A stretch of 64,000 nucleotides of DNA, taken from assembly GCA_963847985.1 (NCBI GenBank), contig CAWKBS010000002.1, forward strand, positions 124,001 to 188,000, in the 5' to 3' direction. This stretch comes from JAIBJN01 sp963847985. Its GTDB lineage: Bacteria; Actinomycetota; Thermoleophilia; Gaiellales; Gaiellaceae. A program made the position numbers and the translations under genes. Positions within the stretch are counted from its first letter, which is position 1. Every line of letters starts with the position of its first letter. The notes under the pieces are model-generated. The model searched no databases. It saw only the letters and a list, made by a program, of their open reading frames with translations, and had not been told where the DNA came from. Positions 7,691 to 15,874 of this stretch are shown here, piece after piece.

Positions 7691-8700
7691 TACCGCGACC
7701 CTCCTGTCGCTTCGAGCAGGTACTCGACGAGCCCCTCGAGCTGCGGCTCGGTGAACAGCTCCCCGAAGTTGGCCGGCATGGCGTCCTCGTAGCCTTCAGC
7801 GATCTCGGCGCTCGGGTTCACGATCGACTCCATGATGAAGTCCGCGTCAGCTCCCTGCAGCGCTTCGTCGAGGTTCGGCCCGACTTCGCCGAGCGTCTCC
7901 GCGTCGGCGAGGACGTGACAGCTCCCGCACTGCTGGGTGAAGAGCTCCCTGCCCTGGACCGAGCCGCCCTCGCGCGCCAGGCGCTGCTGCTCCTCGACCC
8001 AGGCCTCGAAATCGGTCGGGGAGAGCACCCGCGCCTGCGAGCGCATGAGCGCGTGCCCGAGCCCGCAGAGCTCGGTGCAGACGACCGGGAAGGTGCCGAG
8101 CTGAGTCGGCTTGACCGTCGTCCGGGTCGTGATGCCCTGCACCGCGTCCTGCTTCATCCGCCACTGGGGCACCCAGAAGGAGTGGAGGACGTCCTTCGAG
8201 GTGATCTCGAACGCGACGGTCTGGTCGATGGGGAGCACGAGCTCGCCCGTCGTCAGCGGCTTGCCGCCCTCGACCTCGATGTCGGGATAGGTGAACGTCC
8301 AGGCGAACTGCTCGGAATGCACCTCGACCGTGCGATGGTCCGAAGGCAGCTCCTCCGACTGGGCGAGCGCAACTCCCGAGTAGACGGCGATGCCGACGAC
8401 GAGGATCGTCGGAATGAGCGTCCACACGATCTCGAGGCCCGTGTGCCCGTGGATCGGGCTGCCGTCGTCCATGTCTCCGGGCGGCGCGCGGAACTTGTAG
8501 ACGGCGTAGGCCGAGACGCCCGCGACGGCGGCGAAGACGACCACGCAGATGATCGTCACGACCCAGTAGACGTTGTCGATGATGTCGGCCTGCTCCGAGG
8601 CCGAGTCCGGGAGCCAGGGAATGAAGAGGGCGACGAGCGCCAGGGCTGCGCCGACGGCCGCCCCGACCAGCGTCATTTGGATGATCGAGCGTTTCCGCAC
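7690..8700 (-). CDS. ctaC: Cytochrome c oxidase subunit II with fused cytochrome c (caa3 type)
   Basis: Receives electrons at the binuclear CuA centre and hands them to subunit I. Of 336 residues, the first ~30 form one hydrophobic segment and a second lies near 44-66. The cupredoxin domain follows with FAWTFTYPD and the CuA loop CTELCGLGHALM around residue 207. A C-terminal class I cytochrome c domain has CGSCH near residue 260 and VGPNLDEAL, defining a caa3-type enzyme. GTG at 8700 is taken as start; ATG eight codons later is an alternative and neither has a Shine-Dalgarno sequence. A TAGGGT hexamer at 8733-8738 on this strand may be the operon's -10 element. Confidence 0.95.
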   Translation of the reverse strand: MRKRSIIQMTLVGAAVGAALALVALFIPWLPDSASEQADIIDNVYWVVTIICVVVFAAVAGVSAYAVYKFRAPPGDMDDGSPIHGHTGLEIVWTLIPTILVVGIAVYSGVALAQSEELPSDHRTVEVHSEQFAWTFTYPDIEVEGGKPLTTGELVLPIDQTVAFEITSKDVLHSFWVPQWRMKQDAVQGITTRTTVKPTQLGTFPVVCTELCGLGHALMRSQARVLSPTDFEAWVEEQQRLAREGGSVQGRELFTQQCGSCHVLADAETLGEVGPNLDEALQGADADFIMESIVNPSAEIAEGYEDAMPANFGELFTEPQLEGLVEYLLEATGGSR

Positions 8701-8732
8701 AGGGAAAAGCGGGGATCACGGCCCCGTGCGAA

Positions 8733-8738
8733 ACCCTA
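8733..8738 (-). promoter_or_regulatory. Candidate -10 element of the oxidase operon
   Basis: TAGGGT on the minus strand, in the 99-base gap between the divergent oxidase operon and the small membrane protein gene. It would give a leader of about 25-30 bases before GTG 8700. TAGGGT also precedes the STAS gene (2730) and the antiporter gene (9084). No convincing -35 box is seen. Confidence 0.35.
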
Positions 8739-8799
8739 ACGCAACCGTCTGCGGCCAGAGGCCCGACCGGTCGCCGTTCCAGCGAAGGAGGAACCTGTC

Positions 8800-9036
8800 T
8801 TGGGTATCGGTGCCAGCCTGTTCCTGATCGTCGTCGGCGCGATCCTGGCGTTCGCCGTCACCGCACAGGTGAGCGGACTCGAGATCGCCACCGTCGGCTG
8901 GATCCTCATGATCGCAGGGGCCGTCGGCCTCCTGCTCTCGCTCCTCTTCTGGTCGACGTGGGGCGGGGTCGGTACCTGGCGGCGCGAGACCATCGTCCGG
9001 CAGGACCCGTACAACCGGCCGCCGCCGCCCTACTAG
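8800..9036 (+). CDS. Small two-helix membrane protein, DUF6458 type
   Basis: A 78-residue protein beginning MGIGASLFLIVVGAILAFAV with a second hydrophobic helix (GWILMIAGAVGLLLSLLFW) and a short charged, proline-rich cytoplasmic tail. The MGIG-x-S-x-FLI start and GWILM spacing match the DUF6458 family common in actinobacteria; function unknown. The start is TTG at 8800, set by AAGGAGGA at 8785-8792 and by the conserved N-terminus. It stands alone, divergent from the oxidase operon, and is followed by a strong hairpin, so it is probably monocistronic. Confidence 0.82.
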   Translation: MGIGASLFLIVVGAILAFAVTAQVSGLEIATVGWILMIAGAVGLLLSLLFWSTWGGVGTWRRETIVRQDPYNRPPPPY

Positions 9037-9045
9037 GGCCTACGC

Positions 9046-9072
9046 GGGAGGGCGGCCTCCGGCCGCCCTCCC
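9046..9072 (+). terminator. GC-rich hairpin after the DUF6458 gene
   Basis: A 12-bp perfect stem (9046-9057 with 9061-9072) around a TCC loop, starting ten bases after the stop. There is no T-tract, so it may act as a pause or terminator of the non-canonical, tail-less type seen in GC-rich genomes. It lies directly before the antiporter promoter. Confidence 0.5.
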
Positions 9073-9083
9073 CGCAGGCGGAT

Positions 9084-9089
9084 TAGGGT
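9084..9089 (+). promoter_or_regulatory. -10 hexamer for a leaderless antiporter transcript
   Basis: TAGGGT followed by six bases and the GTG at 9096. The TANNNT-N6-start arrangement puts transcription initiation at the start codon; no Shine-Dalgarno sequence is present. Confidence 0.55.
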
Positions 9090-9095
9090 CCCTCC

Positions 9096-10286
9096 GTGGA
9101 CCTGGGCTTCGCCGAGGCGCTCCTCATCCTCGGACTGCTGCTCGCCGTCGCGGCAGCGCTGTCCGGCTGGCTGCACGGGACCGTTCTCTCGATCTCGGTG
9201 CTCTCGCTGGGCGCCGGCATCGTCCTGGCCCTCCTCGACGTGGTCGAGGTCAGCCCCGGCTCGACGGTTCTCCTCTACCTCGTCGAGCTCGCGCTCATCC
9301 TCACCCTCTTCTCCGACGGGATGCTCGTCGAGTCCGAGCTCCTGCGCGCCCACTGGAGCCCGCTCGCGCGCGCCCTGGTCCTCGCCATGCCCCTGACGCT
9401 GGCCATGCTCGCGCTGGCCGGCAAGGCGCTGTTCCCGGAGCTCACCTGGGCCGAGGCGTTCCTCCTCGGAGCCGTGCTCTCGCCGACCGACCCGGTCGTG
9501 ACCTCCTCGGTCGTGGCGTCGGAGCGGGTTCCGCGCGTCGTCCGCCACACGCTCAACCTCGAGTCCGGCCTGAACGACGGGCTCGCACTCCCGTTCGTGC
9601 TCTTCTTCCTCGTCCTGGCCACGCCGGGCGGGAACGCGGCGGGCGAGGCGGCCGAGCTCGCGGGCGAGGCTCTGGTCGGAGCAGTGATCGGCATCGTTCT
9701 GGCGGTCGTCGCCGCCCGCCTGCTCCCGCACCTGCCGGGCGGTCGGATGGACTCGAAGTACGAGGGCCTCTACGCGCTCGGCCTCGGCCTCGCTGCGTTC
9801 GGGCTCGCGGACGTCACCTACGGCAACGGCCTCATCGCCGCGTTCGTCGCGGGCATCGCGCTCGTGGCGACGCGCGCCGAGGTCCCGCGAGAGTTCCTGG
9901 AGTTCAACGAGACCGCCAGCGCGATCTTCCAGGTCGCTGCGTTCTTCGCCTTCGGCGCGCTCGTCGTGACCACCGGCTGGGACGGCTCCGTCTGGCCGAT
10001 CCTCGCCTTCATCGCCTTCGCCCTGCTCGTCGCGAGGCCGGGCGCCGTATTTCTCTCGTTCGTCGGGGTCGACCTGCCGCGGCCGCACAAGGTCTTCATC
10101 GCCTGGTTCGGCCCGAAGGGCGTCGCCTCGATGCTGTTCGCTCTCTTCGTCCTCAGCTCGACAGCGCCCGACCGCACGCTCATCTTCGACGTCGCCGCCT
10201 TCGTGATCCTCGCGTCCATCCTCGCACACGGCCTCACCGACACCGTGGGCGCCCGCTGGATCGAACACCGGCTAAGCGAGCGGTAG
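9096..10286 (+). CDS. Na+/H+ antiporter, CPA1 (NhaP-like) family
   Basis: A 396-residue polytopic membrane protein that exchanges cytoplasmic Na+ (or K+) for external H+. About 11-12 hydrophobic helices are visible. Family signatures include LLYLVELALILTLFSDGM, the ion-binding SPTDPVVTSS (from residue 129) and ESGLNDG (from about 156), plus FGPKGVASMLFALF near the C-terminus. It lacks the long cytoplasmic regulatory tail of larger CPA1 proteins. GTG start, apparently leaderless. It converges on the SDR gene with 23 bases between stops. The ion preference cannot be read from sequence. Confidence 0.9.
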   Translation: MDLGFAEALLILGLLLAVAAALSGWLHGTVLSISVLSLGAGIVLALLDVVEVSPGSTVLLYLVELALILTLFSDGMLVESELLRAHWSPLARALVLAMPLTLAMLALAGKALFPELTWAEAFLLGAVLSPTDPVVTSSVVASERVPRVVRHTLNLESGLNDGLALPFVLFFLVLATPGGNAAGEAAELAGEALVGAVIGIVLAVVAARLLPHLPGGRMDSKYEGLYALGLGLAAFGLADVTYGNGLIAAFVAGIALVATRAEVPREFLEFNETASAIFQVAAFFAFGALVVTTGWDGSVWPILAFIAFALLVARPGAVFLSFVGVDLPRPHKVFIAWFGPKGVASMLFALFVLSSTAPDRTLIFDVAAFVILASILAHGLTDTVGARWIEHRLSER

Positions 10287-10309
10287 TGAGCGGACGCCGC
10301 TGAGACCTC

Positions 10310-11101
10310 TTAGCTGTCGTGCAGGACGCGGCCTTCCATGCCGCCGGCGACCGCGACCACCTGGCCGGTCACATGGCCGGACAGCTCGTCCGAGGCGAGG
10401 ACGACGATCTGACGCGCCACGTCCTCCGGCTCCGCGACCTTGCGGAGCGGCATCGTGCGCGTGACCCGATCGACCAGGCCCGGATCGTCGAGCGTGGAGC
10501 GCGTCATCGGCGACACGGTCCAGCCCGGGCAGACGGCGTTCACGCGGCCAAGCGGGGCTATACGGACGATCTCGTTCTTGAGGCTCAGGAGGAGCCCACG
10601 GACGACCGCCGACTTCGCCGACGCGTAGTCGGCGTGCCCGGCCTCGCCGAAGAGGCCCGCCGTCGAGCCGACCAGGACGAGGTTGCCGTGGCCGCTGCGC
10701 TCGACTTCCCGGAGAAAGCCGCGGGCCGTCAGGAAGGTGGCCGTGAGGTTCGCCGCCAGCGTCTCCTGCCAGCGGTCGAGCGAGAGGCGCCAGAGCGGCA
10801 CGTCCTCCTCGGGCCAGACGCCGGCCACGGCGACACAGGCGTCGAGCCCGCCGAGCGCAGCGCGAGCCTCGGCGAAGAGCCGGTCGGCGTCGTCCTCCCG
10901 CGTCAGGTCGGCCTGGACGAGGACGGCGCCCTCGCCGCACTCCGCGGCCACGGCCTCGGCCCGCTCGCGGCCCCGGTGGTAGTGCACCGCGACGCGCGCG
11001 CCCTCACGGGCGAACGCACGGGCACAGGCCGCCCCGATGCCGCCCGAGGCGCCCGTGACGAGCACGCGCTTGCCGGAGAGCCCAGTGTCCACCCCGGACA
11101 C
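10310..11101 (-). CDS. Short-chain dehydrogenase/reductase (FabG-like)
   Basis: A 263-residue NAD(P)-dependent oxidoreductase of the classical SDR family. The cofactor loop TGASGGIG spans residues 16-23, with the catalytic GSTAG serine, YASAK (Y-x3-K) and N in NLTATF present, followed by VCPGWTVSPMT. H-Y-H-R-G after the second strand leaves NADP preference plausible. Close relatives include 3-oxoacyl-ACP reductases, but no acyl-carrier or fatty acid genes are nearby, so the substrate is unknown. It starts with GTG at 11101 and stands alone on this strand. Confidence 0.87.
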   Translation of the reverse strand: MSGVDTGLSGKRVLVTGASGGIGAACARAFAREGARVAVHYHRGRERAEAVAAECGEGAVLVQADLTREDDADRLFAEARAALGGLDACVAVAGVWPEEDVPLWRLSLDRWQETLAANLTATFLTARGFLREVERSGHGNLVLVGSTAGLFGEAGHADYASAKSAVVRGLLLSLKNEIVRIAPLGRVNAVCPGWTVSPMTRSTLDDPGLVDRVTRTMPLRKVAEPEDVARQIVVLASDELSGHVTGQVVAVAGGMEGRVLHDS

Positions 11102-11225
11102 ATGCTGACATGCGGCCGCGAGAATCTCGACCCCCGGGGGAACGGGAAGCAGACCGCGCGGCGGCTCGGCCCACGGGAATCGGGCGGACTACCGCGGGCA
11201 GAGCCGTCGCGCGGCCGGCGCCGCG

Positions 11226-11339
11226 CTAACGCCTACGCCACTCGGGCAGCCGCCGCCGCTCGTCGAAGCGGGAGTCCGCACCGTAGAGCAGAGCCAGCGG
11301 CCCGACCAGCAAGAGAAAGATGATGAGAGCGATTGCCAT
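11226..11339 (-). CDS. Putative 37-residue single-helix membrane protein
   Basis: An ATG-initiated frame encoding a hydrophobic helix (MAIALIIFLLLVGPLALLYG) followed by ADSRFDERRRLPEWRRR, a strongly basic tail ending in TAG. The helix-then-basic-tail plan and the GADSR-D-RR sequence are typical of tiny actinobacterial membrane proteins. A GATGCT hexamer six bases before the ATG fits the leaderless promoter pattern of this window. It is divergent from the LysR gene. No homologue can be confirmed here, so treat as likely but unproven. Confidence 0.5.
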   Translation of the reverse strand: MAIALIIFLLLVGPLALLYGADSRFDERRRLPEWRRR

Positions 11340-11363
11340 ACCCTCAGCATCGGCTCGCAAGTC

Positions 11364-11385
11364 GATAAGCACAAGTCGAGTTATC
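11364..11385. promoter_or_regulatory. Inverted repeat in front of a LysR-type regulator gene
   Basis: GATAA (11364-11368) and TTATC (11381-11385) are inverted arms separated by 12 bases, giving the interrupted dyad typical of LysR-family sites. It lies between the regulator and the divergent small ORF and overlaps a TATCAT hexamer (11382-11387) eleven bases before the regulator ATG, so autorepression is plausible. Confidence 0.45.
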
Positions 11386-11398
11386 ATTCGAATCGATC

Positions 11399-12346
11399 AT
11401 GCGAACTGATGGTTGGCTCGGGGTCGAGATCCGGCATCTGGCTGCCCTCGAGGCGGTCGCCGATGAAGGGTCGTTCGGGCGCGCCGCCGCGCGGCTCGGC
11501 TACACGCAGTCCGCGGTCAGCCAGCAGATACAGGCGCTCGAGCGCATCGTCGGCACGCAGCTCGTCGAGCGACCCGGCGGCCCCCGCCGCGTCTCGCTCA
11601 CGGAGGCCGGGGAGCTTCTGCTCCGCCACGCAGCCGGGATCGTCGCGCGCCTCCAGGCGGCGCAGGCCGACATGGCCGCGTTCGCCGAGGGCTCGGCCGG
11701 CACGCTGCGCGTGGGTACGTACCAGAGCGTGGGCGCACGGGTGCTCCCGCGCCTCCTGCGCGAGTTCACGTCCGCGTGGCCCGACGTCGCGGTCCAGCTC
11801 ACCGAGTCCGCCGACGACGGGGGTCTCCTCGAGCTCGTGGAACGCGGCGAGCTCGACTTCACGTTCGTGATGCTCCCGGTCGGCGAGGGGCCGTTCGAGA
11901 CCGTCGTGCTGATGCGCGACCCGTACGTCGTCGTCCTCCCGAGCGACTCGCCCCTGGCGACCAGGCCCAAGCCGCCCTCACTGCGGGAGATCGCGGCGAT
12001 GCCGCTGATCGGGAACCGCCAGTGCCGGAGCATCCACCAGATCGAGAACCGCTTCCGCGACGCGGGGCTCGAGCCGCATGTCGTCTTCCGCTCCGACGAC
12101 AACGGCACCATCCAGGAGCTCGTCGCCGCCGGCGTCGGGGTGGCGCTCGTCCCGCTTCTCACGGTCGACCCGGGGCACGAGGGCACGGCGGTCATCGACC
12201 TCGCCGGCGTCCCGGCCCGCCGGATCGGCATCGCCTGGCACCGCGACCGCTACCGCTCACCCGCCGCGCGCGCGTTCGTCGAGCTGGCCCAGGAGGTCGG
12301 CGCCCGGGTCGAAGAGGACCAGTCCGGCGCCTCCGCCGCGGCCTAG
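11399..12346 (+). CDS. LysR-family transcriptional regulator
   Basis: A 315-residue regulator with an N-terminal winged helix-turn-helix (about residues 9-68: IRHLAALEAVADEGSFGRAA...YTQSAVSQQIQALE) and a C-terminal periplasmic-binding-protein-like effector domain. The effector is unknown. The LysR norm is control of a divergent gene; here the only divergent unit is a tiny membrane-protein ORF, with the SDR beyond it. An inverted repeat sits just upstream. Its stop TAG shares the palindromic CTAG at 12343-12346 with the convergent anti-sigma gene. Confidence 0.92.
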   Translation: MRTDGWLGVEIRHLAALEAVADEGSFGRAAARLGYTQSAVSQQIQALERIVGTQLVERPGGPRRVSLTEAGELLLRHAAGIVARLQAAQADMAAFAEGSAGTLRVGTYQSVGARVLPRLLREFTSAWPDVAVQLTESADDGGLLELVERGELDFTFVMLPVGEGPFETVVLMRDPYVVVLPSDSPLATRPKPPSLREIAAMPLIGNRQCRSIHQIENRFRDAGLEPHVVFRSDDNGTIQELVAAGVGVALVPLLTVDPGHEGTAVIDLAGVPARRIGIAWHRDRYRSPAARAFVELAQEVGARVEEDQSGASAAA

Positions 12347-13089
12347 GGCTCCTGCAGCGACTCGGCGATCTCGAGCGCCCGCTCGCGGTCGAGCCGGCCC
12401 TCGATGCGGACGAGGACATCGCCGCGGTCGAGGAGGAGCGTGTTGCCGGCAAGCCTGCCTCTGTCCTCGTACAACTCGTCTTCGCTCTCGCCCACGACGG
12501 TCACGACATGGGGGCCGCCCTCGAGCCAGAGCCCGCCGTACGGGCCGACCTGGACGCGCTCGATGCCCGTGCCCGCGTCGGCCAGCTTGCGCAGGAAGGC
12601 CTCATCCGCTTCGCCGGCGAACTGGGTGACGAGGATTCCGACGCCCGTGAAGGGCGACTCGGGAACACCTGTGCTCGGGCTGTAGACCAGGGTCACGCGA
12701 CGGCCGTAGGGCTCCGTGGCGACGTAGGCGGCATCGGGTGCGCCGAGCACGGACGGAACGAGGACACCGTCGATCTCCTCCGGCGCCGTCCGGCGACCCA
12801 GGTCGAGGATCTCCGCCGTCCGCGACGGGACGGGAGGGAGCGTCTCGACCCTCTCGACCGTGGCCCCGCGTAGGCGGAAGAACTCGAGGATCGCCGTGCG
12901 CGCCTGGGGTACCGCCATTGCCGCGGCGACGGCGAGCACGAGGACGGCGAAGGCAAGCACGAGCGCCCGCCGCCTGCGCCTCGGCGGCGGCGCGGCGAGG
13001 CGGTCGAGGACCCGCGCCGAGACCTCCGGCGTCGCCGGGTACGCGAGCTCGTCGCCGAGCCGGACGAGGGCGCGCTCGAGCTCGGTCAT
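12343..13089 (-). CDS. Membrane-bound putative anti-sigma factor
   Basis: A 248-residue protein. Residues 1-40 are cytoplasmic (LERALVRLGDELAYPATPEVSARVLDRL), then Arg-rich residues precede one membrane helix (ALVLAFAVLVLAVAAAMAV), and the rest is extracytoplasmic with no recognisable catalytic motif. The H-x3-C-x2-C zinc anti-sigma motif is absent. Assignment rests on topology and on ATGA overlap with the ECF sigma gene directly upstream, the usual arrangement for a sigma/anti-sigma pair. The outer domain may sense an envelope signal. Function is inferred from context. Confidence 0.7.
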   Translation of the reverse strand: MTELERALVRLGDELAYPATPEVSARVLDRLAAPPPRRRRRALVLAFAVLVLAVAAAMAVPQARTAILEFFRLRGATVERVETLPPVPSRTAEILDLGRRTAPEEIDGVLVPSVLGAPDAAYVATEPYGRRVTLVYSPSTGVPESPFTGVGILVTQFAGEADEAFLRKLADAGTGIERVQVGPYGGLWLEGGPHVVTVVGESEDELYEDRGRLAGNTLLLDRGDVLVRIEGRLDRERALEIAESLQEP

Positions 13090-13646
13090 ACCGCCTCCCC
13101 CTCCAGCTGCTCGCGCAGGCGCTCGAGCGCCCGCGACGTCCGCGACTTGACGGTGCCCCGGCGCCAGCCGAGCGTCGCGGCCGTCTCCTCCTCGGAGAGC
13201 CCGAGGAAGTAGCGGCAGGCGATCGCCAGTCGGTCGCTGTCGCGCAGTTGCTCGACCGCCGCCAGCAGCTCCTCGCGGCGCTCCGCGTCGATAATGGCCG
13301 CCTCGGGGGACGGGACCGCGCCCCCCGAGAGCGGGTCTTCGGCCACGCGCAGCGCGAGTCGCTCGCGCCGGCCGGCCGACCTTCGCCGGTTCCGCGCCTC
13401 GTTGGCCACGATCGCCAGCAGCCACGGCCGGAAAGGAGCGCCCTGCCGGAACCGGCCCAGCGCCTTGTAGGCCTTGACGAAGCCTTCCTGCACGGCGTCC
13501 TCGGCGTCGGCGGCCGAGCCCGTGAGCAGATAGGCGGTGCGGAACGCGAGCGTCTGATGCTCCTCCACGAGTGCGCCGAAGGCGCGGGTGTCGCCCCGCT
13601 GCGCGCGGGCGACGAGTTCGTCGTCTGCCAGTGGCCGGTCCTCCAC
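13086..13646 (-). CDS. ECF-subfamily RNA polymerase sigma factor
   Basis: A 186-residue sigma-70 family protein with only regions 2 and 4. Region 2 reads FRTAYLLTGSAADAEDAVQEGFVKAYKAL with FRPWLLAIVANEARNRRR; region 4 reads LAIACRYFLGLSEEETAATLG and GTVKSRTSRALERLREQL. ECF factors direct polymerase to envelope- or stress-response promoters and are held by a co-transcribed anti-sigma factor, which follows with an ATGA overlap. GTG at 13646; TAGAAC at 13654-13659 lies seven bases upstream and is a near-consensus -10. Target regulon not identifiable here. Confidence 0.92.
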   Translation of the reverse strand: MEDRPLADDELVARAQRGDTRAFGALVEEHQTLAFRTAYLLTGSAADAEDAVQEGFVKAYKALGRFRQGAPFRPWLLAIVANEARNRRRSAGRRERLALRVAEDPLSGGAVPSPEAAIIDAERREELLAAVEQLRDSDRLAIACRYFLGLSEEETAATLGWRRGTVKSRTSRALERLREQLEGEAV

Positions 13647-13690
13647 TGCACAGGTTCTACACCGGTGGCGGCCGGCCGGTTCCGGAGGCG

Positions 13691-14893
13691 CTACCGCGCC
13701 CTGACGACCTGGTAGATCGATCCGTCCTGCGAGAGAGCGAAGAGCTCGCCGTCCGAGCCCTCCGCGAACGAAGTCAGCCCGTCGACGCGGAACGGATGGC
13801 CGCGCCGCGACACCTCGCCGTCCCAGTAATCGAGACTCCAGATCCGGCCGCTGCAGTAGTCGCCGTAGAAGTAGCGGCCCCAGGCCTCACGGCGGAGCTT
13901 CGTCCCGCGGTACACGTAGCCGCCCGTGACCGAGCAGCCGAGGTCGTGCTCGTACTCGGTGAGCGGCTCGACCAGTGTCCCCCCGGGGGTGAGCGGCTTG
14001 TCCTCGAAGGCCTCCGAGCCCTCGAAGACGTTCCAGCCGAAGTTGTGCAGCTCGCCGAGGTCGGGGGCGGCGACGAAGTCGATCTCCTCCATGGAGTCCT
14101 GGCCGACGTCCCCGATCCACAGGTCGCCGGTGACGCGGTCGAACGAGAACCGCCAGGGGTTACGCAGGCCGAAGCCGGCCATCTCCCATTCGGTGCTCGG
14201 CTCGTCGACGTCGAGCCTCAGGAGCTTCCCGAGCCGGTCGGAGAGGTCCTGGGCGCGGTTGTCGGGGTCGCCGGCGGAGCCGCCGTCGCCCATGCCCACG
14301 TACAGGAGCCCGTCGGGGCCGAAGGCGAGCTGCCCGCCGTTGTGGTTCTCGTACGGCTGGGCGACATAGAGGAGCTCCCTGATCTTGGTGGGTTGAGCTC
14401 CGCTCGCGGGATCGCGGTACTCGTCCACGCGCGTGTCCCCGTTCGTGTCCGTGTAGTTGACGTAGAAGAGCCCGTTCGACACGTAGCTGGGATGAAACGC
14501 CACCGAGAGCAGCCCCTGCTCGCCCCCGCTGACCACCTCCGAGGAGATGTCGAGGAACGGGTCAGCCAGGAGCTCGCCCCCCTCGAGGACCCGGATCCGG
14601 CCGGCCTGCTCGACGACGTACAGCCGCCCTTCCACGCCGGGCACGCCGGTTGCGAACACCGGCGAGCTGAGCCCCGCGGAGACGAGCTGAAGGTCGAGCG
14701 GGCCGCCCGACCCCGGCTCACCGGGGTCGACCGCTGGGAGCGCCGGGCGAGTCTCCGACTCGTCCTCGCTCACGGTCTCGGACGGATCGCCGGTCGTGGT
14801 GACCAGCTCGGTGACGCCTTCGCCCGAGCCCCCGTTGCACGCGGTCGCGAGCAGGAGGACCAGCAGGCTCGCTACTGGCATTCCGCGGCGCAT
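13691..14893 (-). CDS. PQQ-type sugar (glucose/sorbosone) dehydrogenase lipoprotein
   Basis: A 400-residue exported protein. The signal peptide ends in a lipobox (LLLATAC), followed by a Gly/Ser/Thr/Glu linker and a six-bladed beta-propeller of the soluble glucose dehydrogenase (GDH-B)/Hhip-like type. Readable family segments are VVEQAGRIRVLEGG, GGEQGLLSVAFHP, YENHNGGQLAFGPDGLLYVGMGDGG and GFGLRNPWRFSFD. Members oxidise aldoses or sorbosone with PQQ and Ca2+, although many actinobacterial relatives are uncharacterised. ATG at 14893 was preferred over an in-frame TTG at 14902 because the lipoprotein signal begins cleanly there. Confidence 0.85.
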   Translation of the reverse strand: MRRGMPVASLLVLLLATACNGGSGEGVTELVTTTGDPSETVSEDESETRPALPAVDPGEPGSGGPLDLQLVSAGLSSPVFATGVPGVEGRLYVVEQAGRIRVLEGGELLADPFLDISSEVVSGGEQGLLSVAFHPSYVSNGLFYVNYTDTNGDTRVDEYRDPASGAQPTKIRELLYVAQPYENHNGGQLAFGPDGLLYVGMGDGGSAGDPDNRAQDLSDRLGKLLRLDVDEPSTEWEMAGFGLRNPWRFSFDRVTGDLWIGDVGQDSMEEIDFVAAPDLGELHNFGWNVFEGSEAFEDKPLTPGGTLVEPLTEYEHDLGCSVTGGYVYRGTKLRREAWGRYFYGDYCSGRIWSLDYWDGEVSRRGHPFRVDGLTSFAEGSDGELFALSQDGSIYQVVRAR

Positions 14894-14901
14894 TCCCGCC
14901 A

Positions 14902-14907
14902 AGGTTA
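14902..14907 (-). promoter_or_regulatory. -10 hexamer upstream of the PQQ-type dehydrogenase
   Basis: TAACCT on the minus strand, eight bases before ATG 14893. The intervening GGCGGGA is only a weak ribosome-binding match, so a leaderless or very short-leader transcript is likely. Confidence 0.45.
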
Positions 14908-14944
14908 CGGACGTTTCGCGGCCGTTGGGCGGCGAACCGACGAC

Positions 14945-15874
14945 CTACGAGGCGCCCGCGCGGGCCGGGAAGAGCGGCTCGCGCGCGAGGACCGCCTCCT
15001 TGAGGGCCGCAAGCATCTCCGGCAGTCCGTGGCCGTCGCGCTCGCCGGCCCGGAACGCCGCATGCACCCGCCGCCGAGGCCCGAAGGCGATCGGCCGCAC
15101 GGCGACACCGGGATTCGGGCTCGAGAGACCGAGGTCCGGCGCAAAGGCGACGCCGGCTCCCGAGGCGACGAGACTCTGCATCGCAGCGTAGTCGTCGAAC
15201 TCGAAGCGAATCCTCGGCTCGAAGCCGGCGGCGCGGCAGGCGCGCTCGGTGAACGGGTTGCAGGAGGAGCGGCTGGTGCTCTTGATCCACGTCTCGTCCG
15301 CCAGGTCGAGGAGACGGACGACGCGCTGCCGGGCGACGGGATGCGCTGCGGGAAGCACGATACGCAGCGGCTCGTCGAGCAGGAGCTCGAGCTCGACCCG
15401 CTGGTCGGCGGGGAGGGGGACGTGGTCGTATTCGAAGACGATCGCCAGATCGAGCTCGCGCACACGCACGCGGGCGAGCGAGACGAGCGGGTCGGCCTCC
15501 GTCACCGTCACGTCGACCTCGGGCCGGACCGCGGCGAAGCGAATGAGCGCATCCGGGACGATGCTGACCGCTGCGGTCGTGTTCGCCCCGATCCGCAGGG
15601 CCGGGGGCGCGCCGTCGAGTTCCCGGAGCTCGGCCTCCGCCTCGGCGAGCCGCTCGAGGATCGCCTCGGCATGCTCGACCAGCCGCCAACCGGCCGGGGT
15701 CAACTGCACGCTGCGCGGCCCTCGCTCGAGCAGCGGGACGCCCGCCTCGGCCTCGAGCTTCGCCAGCTGCTGGGAGACCGCAGACGGCGTGAAGCGCAGC
15801 GACTCCGCCGCCCTGGCGATCGACCCGCGGAGGGCCACCTCGCGCAGCACACGGAGACGCCGGACGTCGAGCAT
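14945..15874 (-). CDS. LysR-family transcriptional regulator (second in window)
   Basis: A 309-residue regulator with winged helix-turn-helix at residues 1-60 (VRRLRVLREVALRGSIARAAESLRFTPSAVSQQLAKLE) and the usual effector domain (LRIGANTTAAVSIVPDALIRF onward). It is about as similar to the regulator at 11399 as any two family members. The divergent neighbour is the FtsX-type exporter starting 69 bases away, a natural candidate target. ATG at 15874 was chosen over TTG at 15880 because the family N-terminus (MLDVRRLRVLREV) begins there and a TAAGCT-N6-ATG promoter fits it. Confidence 0.92.
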   Translation of the reverse strand: MLDVRRLRVLREVALRGSIARAAESLRFTPSAVSQQLAKLEAEAGVPLLERGPRSVQLTPAGWRLVEHAEAILERLAEAEAELRELDGAPPALRIGANTTAAVSIVPDALIRFAAVRPEVDVTVTEADPLVSLARVRVRELDLAIVFEYDHVPLPADQRVELELLLDEPLRIVLPAAHPVARQRVVRLLDLADETWIKSTSRSSCNPFTERACRAAGFEPRIRFEFDDYAAMQSLVASGAGVAFAPDLGLSSPNPGVAVRPIAFGPRRRVHAAFRAGERDGHGLPEMLAALKEAVLAREPLFPARAGAS

